A stretch of DNA of 64,000 nucleotides from Plasmodiophora brassicae (GCA_036867785.1 CP145414.1:496001-560000), one strand, 5' to 3'; shown: positions 23,875 through 33,194, numbered from the stretch's first letter. The notes: generated by a model from the letters alone, not told the origin. A program made the numbers and translations.

Positions 23875-24219
23875 ATGGTGCGTCGTGTCATGATGAAGGT
23901 CACGGTCGTGGTCGCCCTCTATGCGGTAGCGATTGCGGCGCAGTTGGCAGCGCCCGCCTCTGGTGATGCGTATAACGACACGACGCAGACGAACAGCACA
24001 ATTCCAGCACCGACGAACAGCACAACTCCAGCGCCGGTGAACAGCACAACTCCAGCGCCGACGAACGGCACAACGCCGAACAGCACGACGCCAGCGCCAA
24101 CGAACTGTACAATGTCGAACTGCACAGGGAATGGCACCATCACGGACGGGGGCGCGTTCCCGGGCAACGACGGCGGATCGGCCAGTGTCAGCGGCGGTTC
24201 CCTCTACGAGTTCAACTGA
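23875..24219 (+). CDS. Small secreted Ser/Thr/Pro/Asn repeat protein, 114 aa
   Basis: A single-exon frame beginning MVRRVMMKVTVVVALYAVAI, a good signal peptide probably cleaved after the Ala-rich PASGDA. The mature part carries about five units of the form T-N-S-T-T-P-A-P, each with an N-x-S/T glycosylation sequon, and Ser/Thr/Pro content suited to O-glycosylation. Two cysteines (NCTMSNCTGNG) precede a Gly-rich end (GGSASVSGGSLYEFN). The features fit a mucin-like surface or secreted protein. I recognise no family, and similar repeats arise independently in many lineages. A second ATG four to five codons in is equally possible. Confidence 0.75.
   Translation: MVRRVMMKVTVVVALYAVAIAAQLAAPASGDAYNDTTQTNSTIPAPTNSTTPAPVNSTTPAPTNGTTPNSTTPAPTNCTMSNCTGNGTITDGGAFPGNDGGSASVSGGSLYEFN
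23985..24110 (+). repeat. Tandem coding repeat, about 24-30 bases per unit
   Basis: Imperfect copies of a unit around CCAGCGCCGACGAACAGCAC are repeated four to five times inside the small secreted protein gene. Unit length varies slightly and copies differ by single bases. Confidence 0.8.
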
Positions 24220-24329
24220 AACGATGCGGGGGTCCTAGTGTAACCGAGACGTGCCAATAAACGTCCAAACGGAACCAACGGGTTTACTAGGTAGGCGTCT
24301 ACAGGTCCGGCGCATGGCCAGCTGGCTTA

Positions 24330-25399
24330 TTACGGGAAATGCTCGAACTTGATGTAGATCGCGACGGCCAGGTGGGGGATCGTCAGCAGCGCGAGAAACA
24401 CCCACCGCTTCGACCATCCGCTCTCCGGGGACAGCCTACTCAAAACGTGTTTGGCGACGGTCGCTAGTGAACAGCCCCAGGCCGTTAGCAGAACCAGCCA
24501 TCTGAGAAGGTCGAAGTTGACGACCGCAACGACCTAGAGCAACATCAGAACAGGAACTGGAGACATTGACAGCGAACTGACGCTTGCGGGAATAAAGACC
24601 GCCAGTGAGTACCCGTAAACGCTGACGAGTTCCACGAGTTTCACGGACGGTTCAAGTTGCCGAACGCAGATCCACATCAGCGTAGGCACAACGGTCAGGA
24701 ACATGTAGAGGACAGACGCGGCTACGGCAAGCTTTTTAACGTCCAGCCGCTGCGCCAACGACGAATCGAAATAGACGGAGAGGTTGCCGAGGATGGCCAG
24801 CAGGATCACCAGTGTTGTTGTCACCCAGAATGGCCCACAGAGCTCCGGTTTAGGCGGAGCGACTTGCGCTTCCAGTGACGATACCTCGTCGGAGGCGTAT
24901 AGTGACGACGCCGCCGGATTCAGTGCCCGCATCAGACGCACAGCGACCTCGGAATCGTTCGCATCCCAGAGCGAGCGATAGTAATCGAGCTTCCAGAAAC
25001 TGGCATTGGGATCAATTTTCGATCGGCTGGGTGCATTCGGCGCATCGTTCACGGGTTTGTCGCCAAACGCGGGCCCGGATGGTGGGACATCTGCACGATG
25101 CAGTCGGAAAGAGACACGGCTAGACGGACCGTTTGGCACTCACAGGAAGAGCTCATCTGGCCGATAGGGAACTCGTCATCATCAATGCCCAGTTCGGCCT
25201 CGGTGTTGACTGAGCATCAGTAGTCAGGCGCACCGCGCTGTACAACCCCGCCAAACCGACAGTCGTCATCGTTGGTCGGCACGTCGATCCCGTACAGCGG
25301 GTTCTTTGCGTCGGACCCGCGAAGGTCCACGGCGGCGTGGTCGTCGCCCATCCCGCCCTGCATCCCAACGCTGGAGTACTGATTCGACGACGATCTCAT
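24330..25399 (-). CDS. YIPF: YIPF1/YIPF2-like Golgi membrane protein (Yip1 family)
   Basis: The core exon (about 25120-24535) reads DPNASFWKLDYYRSLWDAND, the typical lead-in to the Yip1 domain, then LCGPFWVTTTLVILLAILGN, LAVAASVLYMFLTVVPTLMW and LVELVSVYGYSLAVFIPASV. A short intron joins this to LRWLVLLTAWGCSLATVAKH and the last membrane segment, ending IKFEHFP. Five membrane helices fit the family, which binds Rab GTPases and acts in ER-Golgi traffic. Upstream exons carry an acidic N-terminus (ELGIDDDEFPIGQ, and a Gly/Met-rich start at about 25399), joined by very short introns whose exact ends I could not fix. The start is therefore approximate. It is convergent with the preceding secreted-protein gene. 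Confidence 0.85.
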
Positions 25400-25709
25400 G
25401 TCGGCGGCGGACAGCGCAAAACGGGACTGTCCGCTGATTTTTTGTACCGCGAAACACCCGCCGGACGACTCTCCTTGGCGTAAATAGTGCAGGTTTGGAG
25501 GACTCTGCGAGCCGGTGTACGTGGTCAGAGACGAAATTGTTTCCCGGTTCCCAGAAGTTTTGGCTGAGGCATGATTTGGGAAACTGCCACGAAAACTCTT
25601 CTCTAGACAGGCAGGTATACGCAGCACGAGCGAGCACCAGGCAATGTTGTACGCGAATGGGGCCGACATGTCTGGACCCGCTCATCATGTATTCATGCCC
25701 GACGTCGGC

Positions 25710-26708
25710 CTACCAAAAGAGGCGGGCTTGGTGGTTGAACGTCATGTCGTCGGTTGGGGGTACCGCTCCCGCATCCTTGAGCATCTGGACAATCTCGGTC
25801 TTGTGCTTCGAGGAATCCGGGAGCATGTTCGCTTCGAACAGTGCCATGCTGCCATCTTGAACGTGGTCATCGCCGCGTAACGCACCTGCACGCAACAGGA
25901 TGGCGACACAGTCCCGATTACCCGATCTGGCAGCGGCTACTAACGGTGCGCAGCGAAACATGTCCCCTGCGTGTACGTCAACACCAGGAACGGAGGCCAG
26001 AAACAGAAGCGCATCGGCATTGCCCTGTTCCGCTGCAACGAATAAGGCGGTACGGCCAACATCATCCCGGGCGTTGACATCAATGCCTTCAGCAAGCAAC
26101 ATGATCATGATATGGGACCCGGCGTTCTGGGATGCAGCATGATGAAGAATAGTGTCGTGCCGGCCGGTAGTGGAGGTGGAGACGTTGACTTCGGCGCCAG
26201 CATCGATCAGGATGCGCACCATGACAGCATTGTTTCGACGGATGCCGATCTGTAAAGGCGTACCAGGATGATGATGCGAGACAGGATTGACATCAGCACC
26301 TGCCCGGATAAGGCATTGTACGGCAGCAGGCGTCCCCTTCTCGCATGCCCAGTGGATAGGGAAGTCCCCACAACCATGAGGCACTGTGAGATTCGTGGCT
26401 TTCGCCAGCAGGAAGATGACAGACAAGCTGGCATCCATTTCGAACGCCACGTACAGGGGATGCAAATGACTCGATGACCAAGAACCGGCATCTGGATCGG
26501 CACCGTTCTCAAGTAGAATATTGAGCACGGCAGGCGAGCAGCCATGTTTGACGGCAGCGGTAAGTGACGTCACTGCCCCGAACAACATCTCGTTGAGGAG
26601 TTGCCGGCACACATCGGGGTTGATCCAGGAAAGCAGGGCGCGCAAGGTGTCGACGTCGTCGCCGTCGAGATTTGACGAAACAGACGAGGACCAGCTGAAC
26701 GGATTCAT
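25710..26708 (-). CDS. Ankyrin-repeat protein, copy A, 332 aa
   Basis: An uninterrupted frame starting MNPFSWSSSVSSNLDGDDVD. Ankyrin-type repeats run from about residue 35 to 310: LTAAVKHGCSPAVLNILLEN, FPIHWACEKGTPAAVQCLIR, TPLQIGIRRNNAVMVRILID, LHHAASQNAGSHIMIMLLAE and TALFVAAEQGNADALLFLAS. No other domain is visible. It lies 78 bases downstream of a Skp1/BTB-like gene on the same strand, and the pair is duplicated at 28-29 kb. In both copies the sequence just before the ATG stays open (V/I-x-D-I-A-S, then L-M-N-P-F), so the two may be exons of one Skp1/BTB-ankyrin gene. As a separate protein it has no signal peptide; if fused it would inherit the upstream hydrophobic N-terminus. Confidence 0.8.
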   Translation of the reverse strand: MNPFSWSSSVSSNLDGDDVDTLRALLSWINPDVCRQLLNEMLFGAVTSLTAAVKHGCSPAVLNILLENGADPDAGSWSSSHLHPLYVAFEMDASLSVIFLLAKATNLTVPHGCGDFPIHWACEKGTPAAVQCLIRAGADVNPVSHHHPGTPLQIGIRRNNAVMVRILIDAGAEVNVSTSTTGRHDTILHHAASQNAGSHIMIMLLAEGIDVNARDDVGRTALFVAAEQGNADALLFLASVPGVDVHAGDMFRCAPLVAAARSGNRDCVAILLRAGALRGDDHVQDGSMALFEANMLPDSSKHKTEIVQMLKDAGAVPPTDDMTFNHQARLFW

Positions 26709-26785
26709 GAGAGTTAATTGACTTGCTATATCAGCAACCTCAGTGTCTCTGCAGGGGTCCCATCAGTAACGTCCTGCGATTGTGA

Positions 26786-27379
26786 TCAGAAGCGGTGCCG
26801 GGCGTACCCCAGGCTGTTGTTTAATGCATGCTCGACGAGTGAGTTGAAATTCACACCCAGCATGATTTTGGCAAGTTCCTTCAGGACGTGTTCGTACAGA
26901 AGAGGAATTGCAAGGTAGTTGGCACAGCTCAACAGCGACCGCAATGGCTCGAACTCAACAAGGGCAATCCCCTTCCACCACTTGGAAACGTTGGCGTTGC
27001 TATGTGGATTTGCCTCCAGATACGAACGAATCTGTTCAGTGCCAGGAACGTCAGGTCTGCAGCGCCATAGGTAGCCTCAATATCTTACCGTGTACAGATC
27101 GCTGGAGCAGCACTTGCTTATGGGGATCGGTCCATGGAGGCCACTGCCGGGAACGCCCGCCAATAAGTAGAAGCGGGTACGGGCTCTGAAAAACATCGAG
27201 TGCTCGTATAGAGCAGCCGGATCGAATGCGATAGACGTGTTATCATCGTGGGGTTGTAGCATCACCCGCACGCCATCGCCGATAGGCGCGAGCGGCACCG
27301 AGACACCCAGTCCGATCATGATGCTGATTACACCCCATGCCAGCAGCATTTCTGAGCGCCGCTTCTCAGTCGTCCTCAT
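26786..27379 (-). CDS. Skp1/BTB-like protein with hydrophobic N-terminus, copy A
   Basis: The frame starts MRTTEKRRSEMLLAWGVISI, a basic then hydrophobic N-terminus like a signal peptide or anchor, followed by DGVRVMLQPHDDNTSIAFDP. The second half reads PDVPGTEQIRSYLEANP and FEPLRSLLSCANYLAIPLLY, then EHVLKELAKIML. This last block resembles the Skp1/BTB segment that ends in an ANYLDI-like helix and the following dimerisation helices. Between the halves, after DLYTVRY, there is an in-frame TGA followed by the same frame (GYLWRCRPDVPG). A short intron may remove it, but I found no clean one in phase. Skp1-type proteins link F-box proteins to Cullin-1. A secretion-like N-terminus on such a protein would be unusual. 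The nearly identical copy B supports that it is a real gene family. Confidence 0.6.
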
Positions 27380-27970
27380 CGTCGTGTGCAATGGCGGTCT
27401 CTCTATTTTCGAAACGAGGGACGCAGTGTGCGGACGCAACAGGCAGGGCAGTCTGCAATACCACATCGCTGAAACTGCGCCGTCAGTGACGCCCCCGAAT
27501 GTTCGACGCTCTGGCTGATTATTGGCAGTCTGCACTGCGCGAATCCTGCCCGGCGAGCGAAATTGCTCGAGTTCCCAGATGTTCGCCGCTCGTGGTGATG
27601 CACGCCCCACTATTGGTGCACAATGGAGTGGCTCGTACCAATCGCGGGCCACTGCGCAGCCACGTCGTCACACCATCTGAAGACGACGCCCTCTGTCTCT
27701 GGCATCATCGTCGCATGTACGTCCGGCACGTATAGCATCTTTCGGCAGTATTTAGCCTCCGGTGGACACATGGGCTCCAACGTGGTGGGTCGGGGTTCAT
27801 TCTACGCGCGACAGCGTAAAGCGGTGCGGCGGGCCGAAAGCACCGAAGGAACTTCGGCCCCGTTACTGGGTGTCCAGTTTGTTCTTGTGCGGTACGTCCC
27901 CGAAATGAGCACGTCAGGAAACTACCTATGTAGACTTGCCACTTTGTTGCACAGAAACGTTGACCTTTTC
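27380..27970. other. Spacer between the two tandem units, nothing recognised
   Basis: About 590 bases between the start of Skp1/BTB-like copy A and the broken end of ankyrin copy B. Both strands have open frames but no motifs. It probably contains the copy A promoter. The duplicated similarity ends near 27985. Confidence 0.35.
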
Positions 27971-27974
27971 CGGA

Positions 27975-28470
27975 GGCCTATATGGCAGCATTGTTTCGAC
28001 GGATGGCAATCTGCAGAGGCGTACCAGACTAAGGTCCTGAAGCAGGATTAACATCAGCACCTGCCGGGATAAGGCACTGCACGGCATCAGGCGTCCCCTT
28101 CTCGCATGCCCAGTGGATAGGGAATTTCCCACACCCACGAGACATTGAGAGGTTCGTAGTTGTCGCCAGCAGGTTGATGACAGGCAAGCTGGCATCACTT
28201 TTGAACGCCACGTACAGGGGATGCAAACGGCTCGAACACGATAAACAGGCATCTGGATCGGCACTGTTCTCAAGTAGAACACGATGAGCAGGCAGGCGAG
28301 CAGCCACGTTTGACTGCAGCAGAGAGCGACGTCATTTCCCCAAACACAATCTCGTTGAGGAGCCGCCGGCACACATCGGGGTTGATCCAGGACAGCAGGG
28401 CGCGCAAGGTGTCGACGTCGTCGCCGTCGAGGATTGACGGAACAGACGAAGACCAGCTGAACGGATTCAT
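27975..28470 (-). pseudogene. Truncated, frameshifted ankyrin-repeat gene, copy B
   Basis: It starts MNPFSWSSSVPSILDGDDVD, almost the same as copy A. After GCSPA an insertion or deletion shifts the frame (copy A continues VLNILLEN; copy B reads CSSCST and then stops). The original frame resumes as VLLENSADPDACLSCSSRLH and runs on through FPIHWACEKGTPDAVQCL to about 28060. Similarity to copy A then fades and ends near 27985, so the last five or so repeats are missing. No intact product is expected. Confidence 0.8.
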
Positions 28471-28524
28471 GAGACTGAATCGACTTGCGATATCCACAAT
28501 CTCAGTGTATCTGCAGGAGTCCCA

Positions 28525-29052
28525 TCAGTAGCGTCCCGCGATTGTGATAAGAAACGGTGCGGCGCGTAGCATGATTTTGGCAAGTTCCTTCAGAACATGT
28601 TCGTTCAGAAGAGGAATGTCAAGGTAGTTGGCACAGCTCAACAGTGTCCGCAGTGGCTTGAACTCAGCAAGGGCGATCCCATTCCACCACTCGGAAACGT
28701 TGGCGTTGCTCTTTGGATTTGCCTCCAGATACGAGCGAACCTGTTCAATACCAGGAACATCAGGTTTGTAGCGCTATAGGTAGTCTCAGTACCCTACCGT
28801 GTATAGATCGTTGGCACAGCACTTGCTTATGGGAAACGGTCCATGGAGGCCACCACCTGGAACGCCCGAGTAAAAGCGGGTACGAGCTCTGTAAAACATC
28901 GAGTGGGCGCATAGAGCGGCCGGATCGAATGCGATAGAAGTGTTATCATCGTGGAGTTGCAGCATCACCCGCACGCCATCGCAGATAGGCGCTGGCGGCA
29001 CCGAGACACCCAGTCCGATCATGACAACGATGACACCCAATGCCAGCAGCAT
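28525..29052 (-). CDS. Skp1/BTB-like gene, copy B (possibly decayed)
   Basis: It starts MLLALGVIVVMIGLGVSVPP, then DGVRVMLQLHDDNTSIAFDP and PFPISKCCANDLYTVGY. As in copy A, an in-frame TGA comes next; here a second stop (TAG) follows five codons later, before YKPDVPGIEQVRSYLEANP and FKPLRTLLSCANYLDIPLL, NEHVLKELAKIML. The end differs from copy A: about 54 bases are missing, giving RAAPFLITIAGRY and a stop. The fragment is clearly homologous to copy A and to Skp1/BTB proteins (ANYLDIPLL is close to the Skp1 consensus). The extra stop and deletion suggest either a pseudogene or intron positions I could not resolve. Confidence 0.55.
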
Positions 29053-29271
29053 ATCTGAGCGTCGCTTCTACTCAGATGTGAGTTTGGATATTCTGAAATG
29101 AGAATGAATTTGTTTATTACTGAGAATGATTTGATCCACTCTTGTTCCACGAATAGCGTGCACCGGCCCATACGCAGCCATCGAATGCAGGTGGACACCG
29201 GCCACAGTGAATCAGGCGTCGACTCCTGTGGCGGGCGTCGTCGGCGCGACCGACGAACCAACGACGCTGTC

Positions 29272-30150
29272 AGCCGCCAAAGCCGCCCACTGCATCGTCG
29301 TACAAGGCCGCCCGATATGCCTTTGTGTTCGTCATCGCACGGCACAAGTCGCCGACGCCTGATGCGCCTGTCTGCGCCCCGATCTCGGCGACGACAGGCA
29401 GCACGCGGGCCAACGGATCCACTACGACCACAACGCATCCTGCTGACATCGGTCAACGCGCCCAATATGTCGGGATCAACTCCTCGCAACCCCAGGACAG
29501 GTACGAGTAGTCGTCTGACGTATAGGCGCCCAGAGCCTCTGACGTGTGCTGGACAGGACACCCCGGCCATCGCGTGCCGTCGCCTGTCCATCATGATCCC
29601 CTACAGGGCAGCCGTCGTCCTGCGTAGTCGGTTCAGGGCCAGCGTTGCGCCTACCTGCTCGGCTGCTCCACACATGGGGCAGGGCCCTGCCCCCCGTCTA
29701 TCGCTGCAGTTGGTCAGGCGCGCCCCCTGCTCTGCACCGTGCATCGATGTCAGACCTACCAACCAAGGGCGTCGTCGGCCTTCCACACTGCCCGGCAAAC
29801 GTCGCTTGCCTGCGCTGCAGGTTGTCCATCAGGGCAACGGCGCTCCGCGCCCGTTGTCGCCTCCCGACAAGCGGGCGCCAAACTGCCGACCACGACCCGA
29901 CGCCATCCCGGCCGACATATCGGCGCAAGCAGAACCGGTCAATACAAGCAGACAAATTCCACTCGCGCGTGTACGCCGACCCTGATAGGTCGTCCTGGCG
30001 CGCCTCCCGGAAGGCGTACTCGCCCTTGTACGTACGAATCGTTCGTGGCGTCAGGCGGCACTGAATGGCAGGAGTTCGTTGCAGTCTGTGCAGGGCGCGG
30101 CACCCGTTGCCGATCGAGAGCGCCGACATCGCCCCTACCTGCGAGTCAAC
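29272..30150 (-). CDS. Hypothetical multi-exon gene, Cys-containing product, boundaries uncertain
   Basis: Several minus-strand exons can be linked through good GT-AG introns. A frame starting MVDSQ near 30150 continues after an intron as CRLTPRTIRTYKGEYAFREA and SAYTREWNLSACIDRFCLRR. Further along are GPCPMCGAAEQ, an intron of about 35 bases, DDGCP, a second intron, then HTSEALGAYTSDDYSYLSWG and CEELIPTYWA. A last block, DPLARVLPVVAEIGAQTGAS, ends YDDAVGGFGG with TGA at 29272. The cysteine spacing suggests an extracellular or metal-binding product, but I recognise no family and not all exon joins are proven in phase. Plus-strand frames across the region are Arg/Pro-rich and look like antisense shadows. 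Confidence 0.35.
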
Positions 30151-30521
30151 CATGGCTGGTCAGAGCAGACGATCAGCACAGCCATGTGTTGGGCATCGTA
30201 GCGCGCATGTAGGACAGTTGATCGTGCCCGATTCCCAGCAACGGCTCGTGTCCAGGGCCGCCAGTGTGCCTACCGTACGTACGCGCCAGGTCCCAGGCGG
30301 TTCCCGCGAAAAGCCAGGACCGGTTTTTGGGACGCGCACGGATGCTGTCCATCGACTAAAAATGGTGGTGGGTGATCGCCACGCGTGCGATGACGCACCC
30401 ATGGCGCACAGTGTCACCCCAAGGCCCAATTTGGGACCGAGCAACTGCGCACGGGATCTCGAACGATCTTCGGTGCCATACCGCCATGTTCGTCCGGCGT
30501 TCCGGGCGGTGCACCTCAAGT
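30151..30521. promoter_or_regulatory. Divergent intergenic region
   Basis: About 370 bases between the minus-strand hypothetical gene and the SPFH-like gene. It should hold both promoters. No distinct element is recognised. Confidence 0.3.
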
Positions 30522-32897
30522 ATGTCTCGATTCGGTGTGCTGGTTACCCTCGCGCTGGTCGCCGGCTGTCTCGGCGTGAAGAATGATCCGAAAGCGCCGC
30601 CTTCGTACTCTTCGAAACTCACGCCCGCTGACCTGGATGCCAAGGTCAAGCTCTTGGAGATGACCGTGGACGAGATCATCGCACCGCTCGATAAACTGAC
30701 CAAGCTCACCGACAGAACGATCGGCATGCTGATCCCGAAGCAGCTGCACGAAGTCCCGTTCAAAGACGTCGTCATCCCGTCGAAATTGATCGACGACAGC
30801 ACGCAGAGGCAGGTCGAGAAGATCATTGGCGCGTTCAACACGAAGCCGGGTGTGGACATGCAGCCGTCGGAGGCGATCACGGCGAGCTGGTGGCGTGGAA
30901 AGCGCATTCCGCCCGGGTCCTACTTCATCGTCCACAAGAATCAGGTCCCGTTCATCGCGTCCACGTCCCAGGCCAAGCTCGCCAAGCGCCTGAACTTCGA
31001 TCCGAACAACGAGATCGCGGTCGTTCGCGGGCCAGGCAACAAAGACTTCCATGATATCGACGCTGTTCATATCGATGCGTTCGGGTCGCACATCATCAAC
31101 GTCCCCAACGGCCATTATTGCAAGGGCGAGGTCGGCACGTCGTCTGAACCGCGCCTCTACGGGCCCGGCCCACACGTCGTGCACGACCCGACGCTGAAGC
31201 TCGACGACCTCGTCGTCCCGACGCTGGAGCAGTACATTGAGCATCGGTCCATCCACATCATTCGCGTGCCGCCCGGCAAGTTTGCAAAGGTGTCGGTCGG
31301 CACCAAGTACGGCCTGCTGCCGTCGCGCGCCGAACCGTACACTTTCAACGATCCACTGTTCAAGTACGACGGCCTCGTCAACGTCAAGGACGACTTGATC
31401 ACGCACGGCAACCTGAACATCATCCGTGTCCCGAACGGTTTCCTCGCCAAGGCCTGGATTGGCGTCAAACCGGTGCTGTTGCCATCGCAACTCGAGCCGT
31501 ACATCTTCGTCGACCCTAACTTCCGCTGTAGCGAACGCTTTGTCTGCCAGAAAGACATGATACACATCAAGCACGACAACCTGCATATCTTGAACGTCCC
31601 GAGCGGCAAGGTCGCCAAGGCTTGGTTCCACAACGATGCCATGCTGCTGGAGCATCGAACCGAGGCGTACGCGTTCGACTCGCCATACTTCTCGTACAAT
31701 GAGTTGGTCAACGCCGACAAACCCGTCATCATCCACGGGTCCATCAAGCGCATCCTTCCTGCGACAGGCCAAGTCGCTGTCTGCTTCGACGCAGGCAAAC
31801 TTTTCCTCGTCTACCCGTCCAATGACGGCACGGCGTTCATACGGGACTCGCAACTGTTCACGTTCGAGGGCTTCCTCAACATCAACATCGCCACGGTCGT
31901 CTTCCCGTCGGAGCGCGTCCGCAAACAGCGACGCTCCGAGAACCGGAACGCCACGCCCGACCAGATCAACCTGCAGAAGGCCACGACACGTGACGGCCTC
32001 AAGGTCGGCTTCAAGCTTACGATGACGTACACGGTCGCCAAACCGGAGCTGTTGCTGTCGAAGCTGCACATGAACGAGATCGACACCTACATCGAGAACG
32101 TCGTGTCGATGGATCTATCGCACGCCATGCAAACTCTGACCAGCCGGGAGTTCTTGTCGTTCTATACGGCCAACAAGAAACCTCCGGCGTACGACGGGGG
32201 AGATGACTCGTTGCACACGGCGCCGCTTGCGGGGGGCGGGGAGCGGGAGGTCAAGGCGGCCACCTTCATCGGCCACATCAAAGACGATGTGATGGGCGAC
32301 CTGCAAGAGATCGGTATCACGCTGCTGCATCTGAACATCGAGTCGCCGAAGGCCCTCGACGAGGCAACCGCCAAGTCGATGGAGGAGCAGTCGCTGTTGC
32401 TAGCCCGGGCCAAGGCGCAAGAGTCGGTGCTGGAGACGCAGTTCAAGATTGAGAAGCAGAAGGCGATGCAGGAAGCCGAGGTACGCCGAATCAAACAGGA
32501 ACGTGACAACCAGAATCTGGTCAGCGCCGCTGAAGCCGAGCGCAAGGCCGCGGAGCTCAAAGCTCAGGTCGTCATCATCGAGGCCGAGGCAAAGACAAAG
32601 GCGTATGACATGTTGTACAAGAACACGCAGCTGTTCCAGATGGAATACGCCAAGCTGCAGGCGGGCGCCCTCGAGAGGGCCGACGTCCACATCATGGTCG
32701 CGCCCGAAAAGATGCACTACGGGCTGGGCAGCCTGCTGCTCCCGCATCCTCTGCAAGACGGCGTCATGAACAACCTCGCCACGAACGACCCGAGCAAGCA
32801 TGCAGCTGGACAACCCAAGCAAGCAGCTGGACAACCCAAGCAAGCAGCTGGACATGAACCGACAGCACCTGCGTCGGAGCGCTCATCCGACGCCTGA
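30522..32897 (+). CDS. SPFH/band-7-like protein with N-terminal repeated beta modules, 791 aa
   Basis: A single long exon starting MSRFGVLVTLALVAGCLGVK, a signal peptide or anchor. Residues about 180-440 contain four or five copies of a module of roughly 50-60 residues with the core H-I-I-x-V-P-x-G (IINVPNGHYCKGEVG, IIRVPPGKFAKVSVGTKYGL, IIRVPNGFLAKAWIGVKPVL, ILNVPSGKVAKAWF), each ending near E-P-Y-x-F-x-D-P. From about residue 490 comes an SPFH-like domain: TTRDGLKVGFKLTMTYTVAK, ENVVSMDLSHAMQTLTSREF and MGDLQEIGITLLHLNIESPK. A long charged helix follows (EAEVRRIKQERDNQNLVSAA). The layout of repeated beta modules, SPFH shoulder and helical cap recalls major vault protein and vacuolins, but the repeats are not clearly vault repeats. 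SPFH proteins form large membrane-associated assemblies. The tail has a KQAAGQP repeat. The frame is open upstream from a GTG; this ATG is the one that gives the signal-like N-terminus. Confidence 0.75.
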   Translation: MSRFGVLVTLALVAGCLGVKNDPKAPPSYSSKLTPADLDAKVKLLEMTVDEIIAPLDKLTKLTDRTIGMLIPKQLHEVPFKDVVIPSKLIDDSTQRQVEKIIGAFNTKPGVDMQPSEAITASWWRGKRIPPGSYFIVHKNQVPFIASTSQAKLAKRLNFDPNNEIAVVRGPGNKDFHDIDAVHIDAFGSHIINVPNGHYCKGEVGTSSEPRLYGPGPHVVHDPTLKLDDLVVPTLEQYIEHRSIHIIRVPPGKFAKVSVGTKYGLLPSRAEPYTFNDPLFKYDGLVNVKDDLITHGNLNIIRVPNGFLAKAWIGVKPVLLPSQLEPYIFVDPNFRCSERFVCQKDMIHIKHDNLHILNVPSGKVAKAWFHNDAMLLEHRTEAYAFDSPYFSYNELVNADKPVIIHGSIKRILPATGQVAVCFDAGKLFLVYPSNDGTAFIRDSQLFTFEGFLNINIATVVFPSERVRKQRRSENRNATPDQINLQKATTRDGLKVGFKLTMTYTVAKPELLLSKLHMNEIDTYIENVVSMDLSHAMQTLTSREFLSFYTANKKPPAYDGGDDSLHTAPLAGGGEREVKAATFIGHIKDDVMGDLQEIGITLLHLNIESPKALDEATAKSMEEQSLLLARAKAQESVLETQFKIEKQKAMQEAEVRRIKQERDNQNLVSAAEAERKAAELKAQVVIIEAEAKTKAYDMLYKNTQLFQMEYAKLQAGALERADVHIMVAPEKMHYGLGSLLLPHPLQDGVMNNLATNDPSKHAAGQPKQAAGQPKQAAGHEPTAPASERSSDA
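32803..32853 (+). repeat. 21-base tandem coding repeat
   Basis: About two and a half near-perfect copies of AAGCAGCTGGACAACCCAAGC in the tail of the SPFH-like gene, coding for the KQAAGQP heptapeptide. Confidence 0.85.
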
Positions 32898-33194
32898 TGA
32901 ATACAACTGCAATCGCAAGCGCGTTCACGGCATTCAGTGCTCCTACAGAAGTAGGTCACAAGATCCGTCTTGTGGCCACCTCATGGGGCGCGCCGATGCT
33001 TCTTCGACAGGATGTCCACGGCTTAGCAAGCCGTGCCGGACCGCCTGCGTCGCGCGCTGTCGTATACAGGCATTCTGATTCAGCTGCCTTCAGCCACGTC
33101 ATGGTCAATCCTGAATCAGCACCGGCACCTGACGACATCCAACGCTTGTATGATGACGGCGAGCATGACAGCGACCGATTGTCAGCGTTGCGAA

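Noticed and set aside
27077-29052. Alternative genetic code with TGA as sense
   Set aside because: TGA ends clear genes here (for example the decarboxylase and the calmodulin-like gene), so the stops in the Skp1-like copies need another explanation.
29098-29985. 295-codon plus-strand open frame
   Set aside because: It is very rich in Arg, Pro and Ser with no motif, as expected for the antisense of GC-rich coding exons; the minus strand shows better exon-like blocks with intron signals.
30522-32897. Direct call as major vault protein
   Set aside because: The domain layout is similar, but the repeated modules do not match the vault repeat closely and a signal-like N-terminus is present, so only the SPFH-like call is kept.
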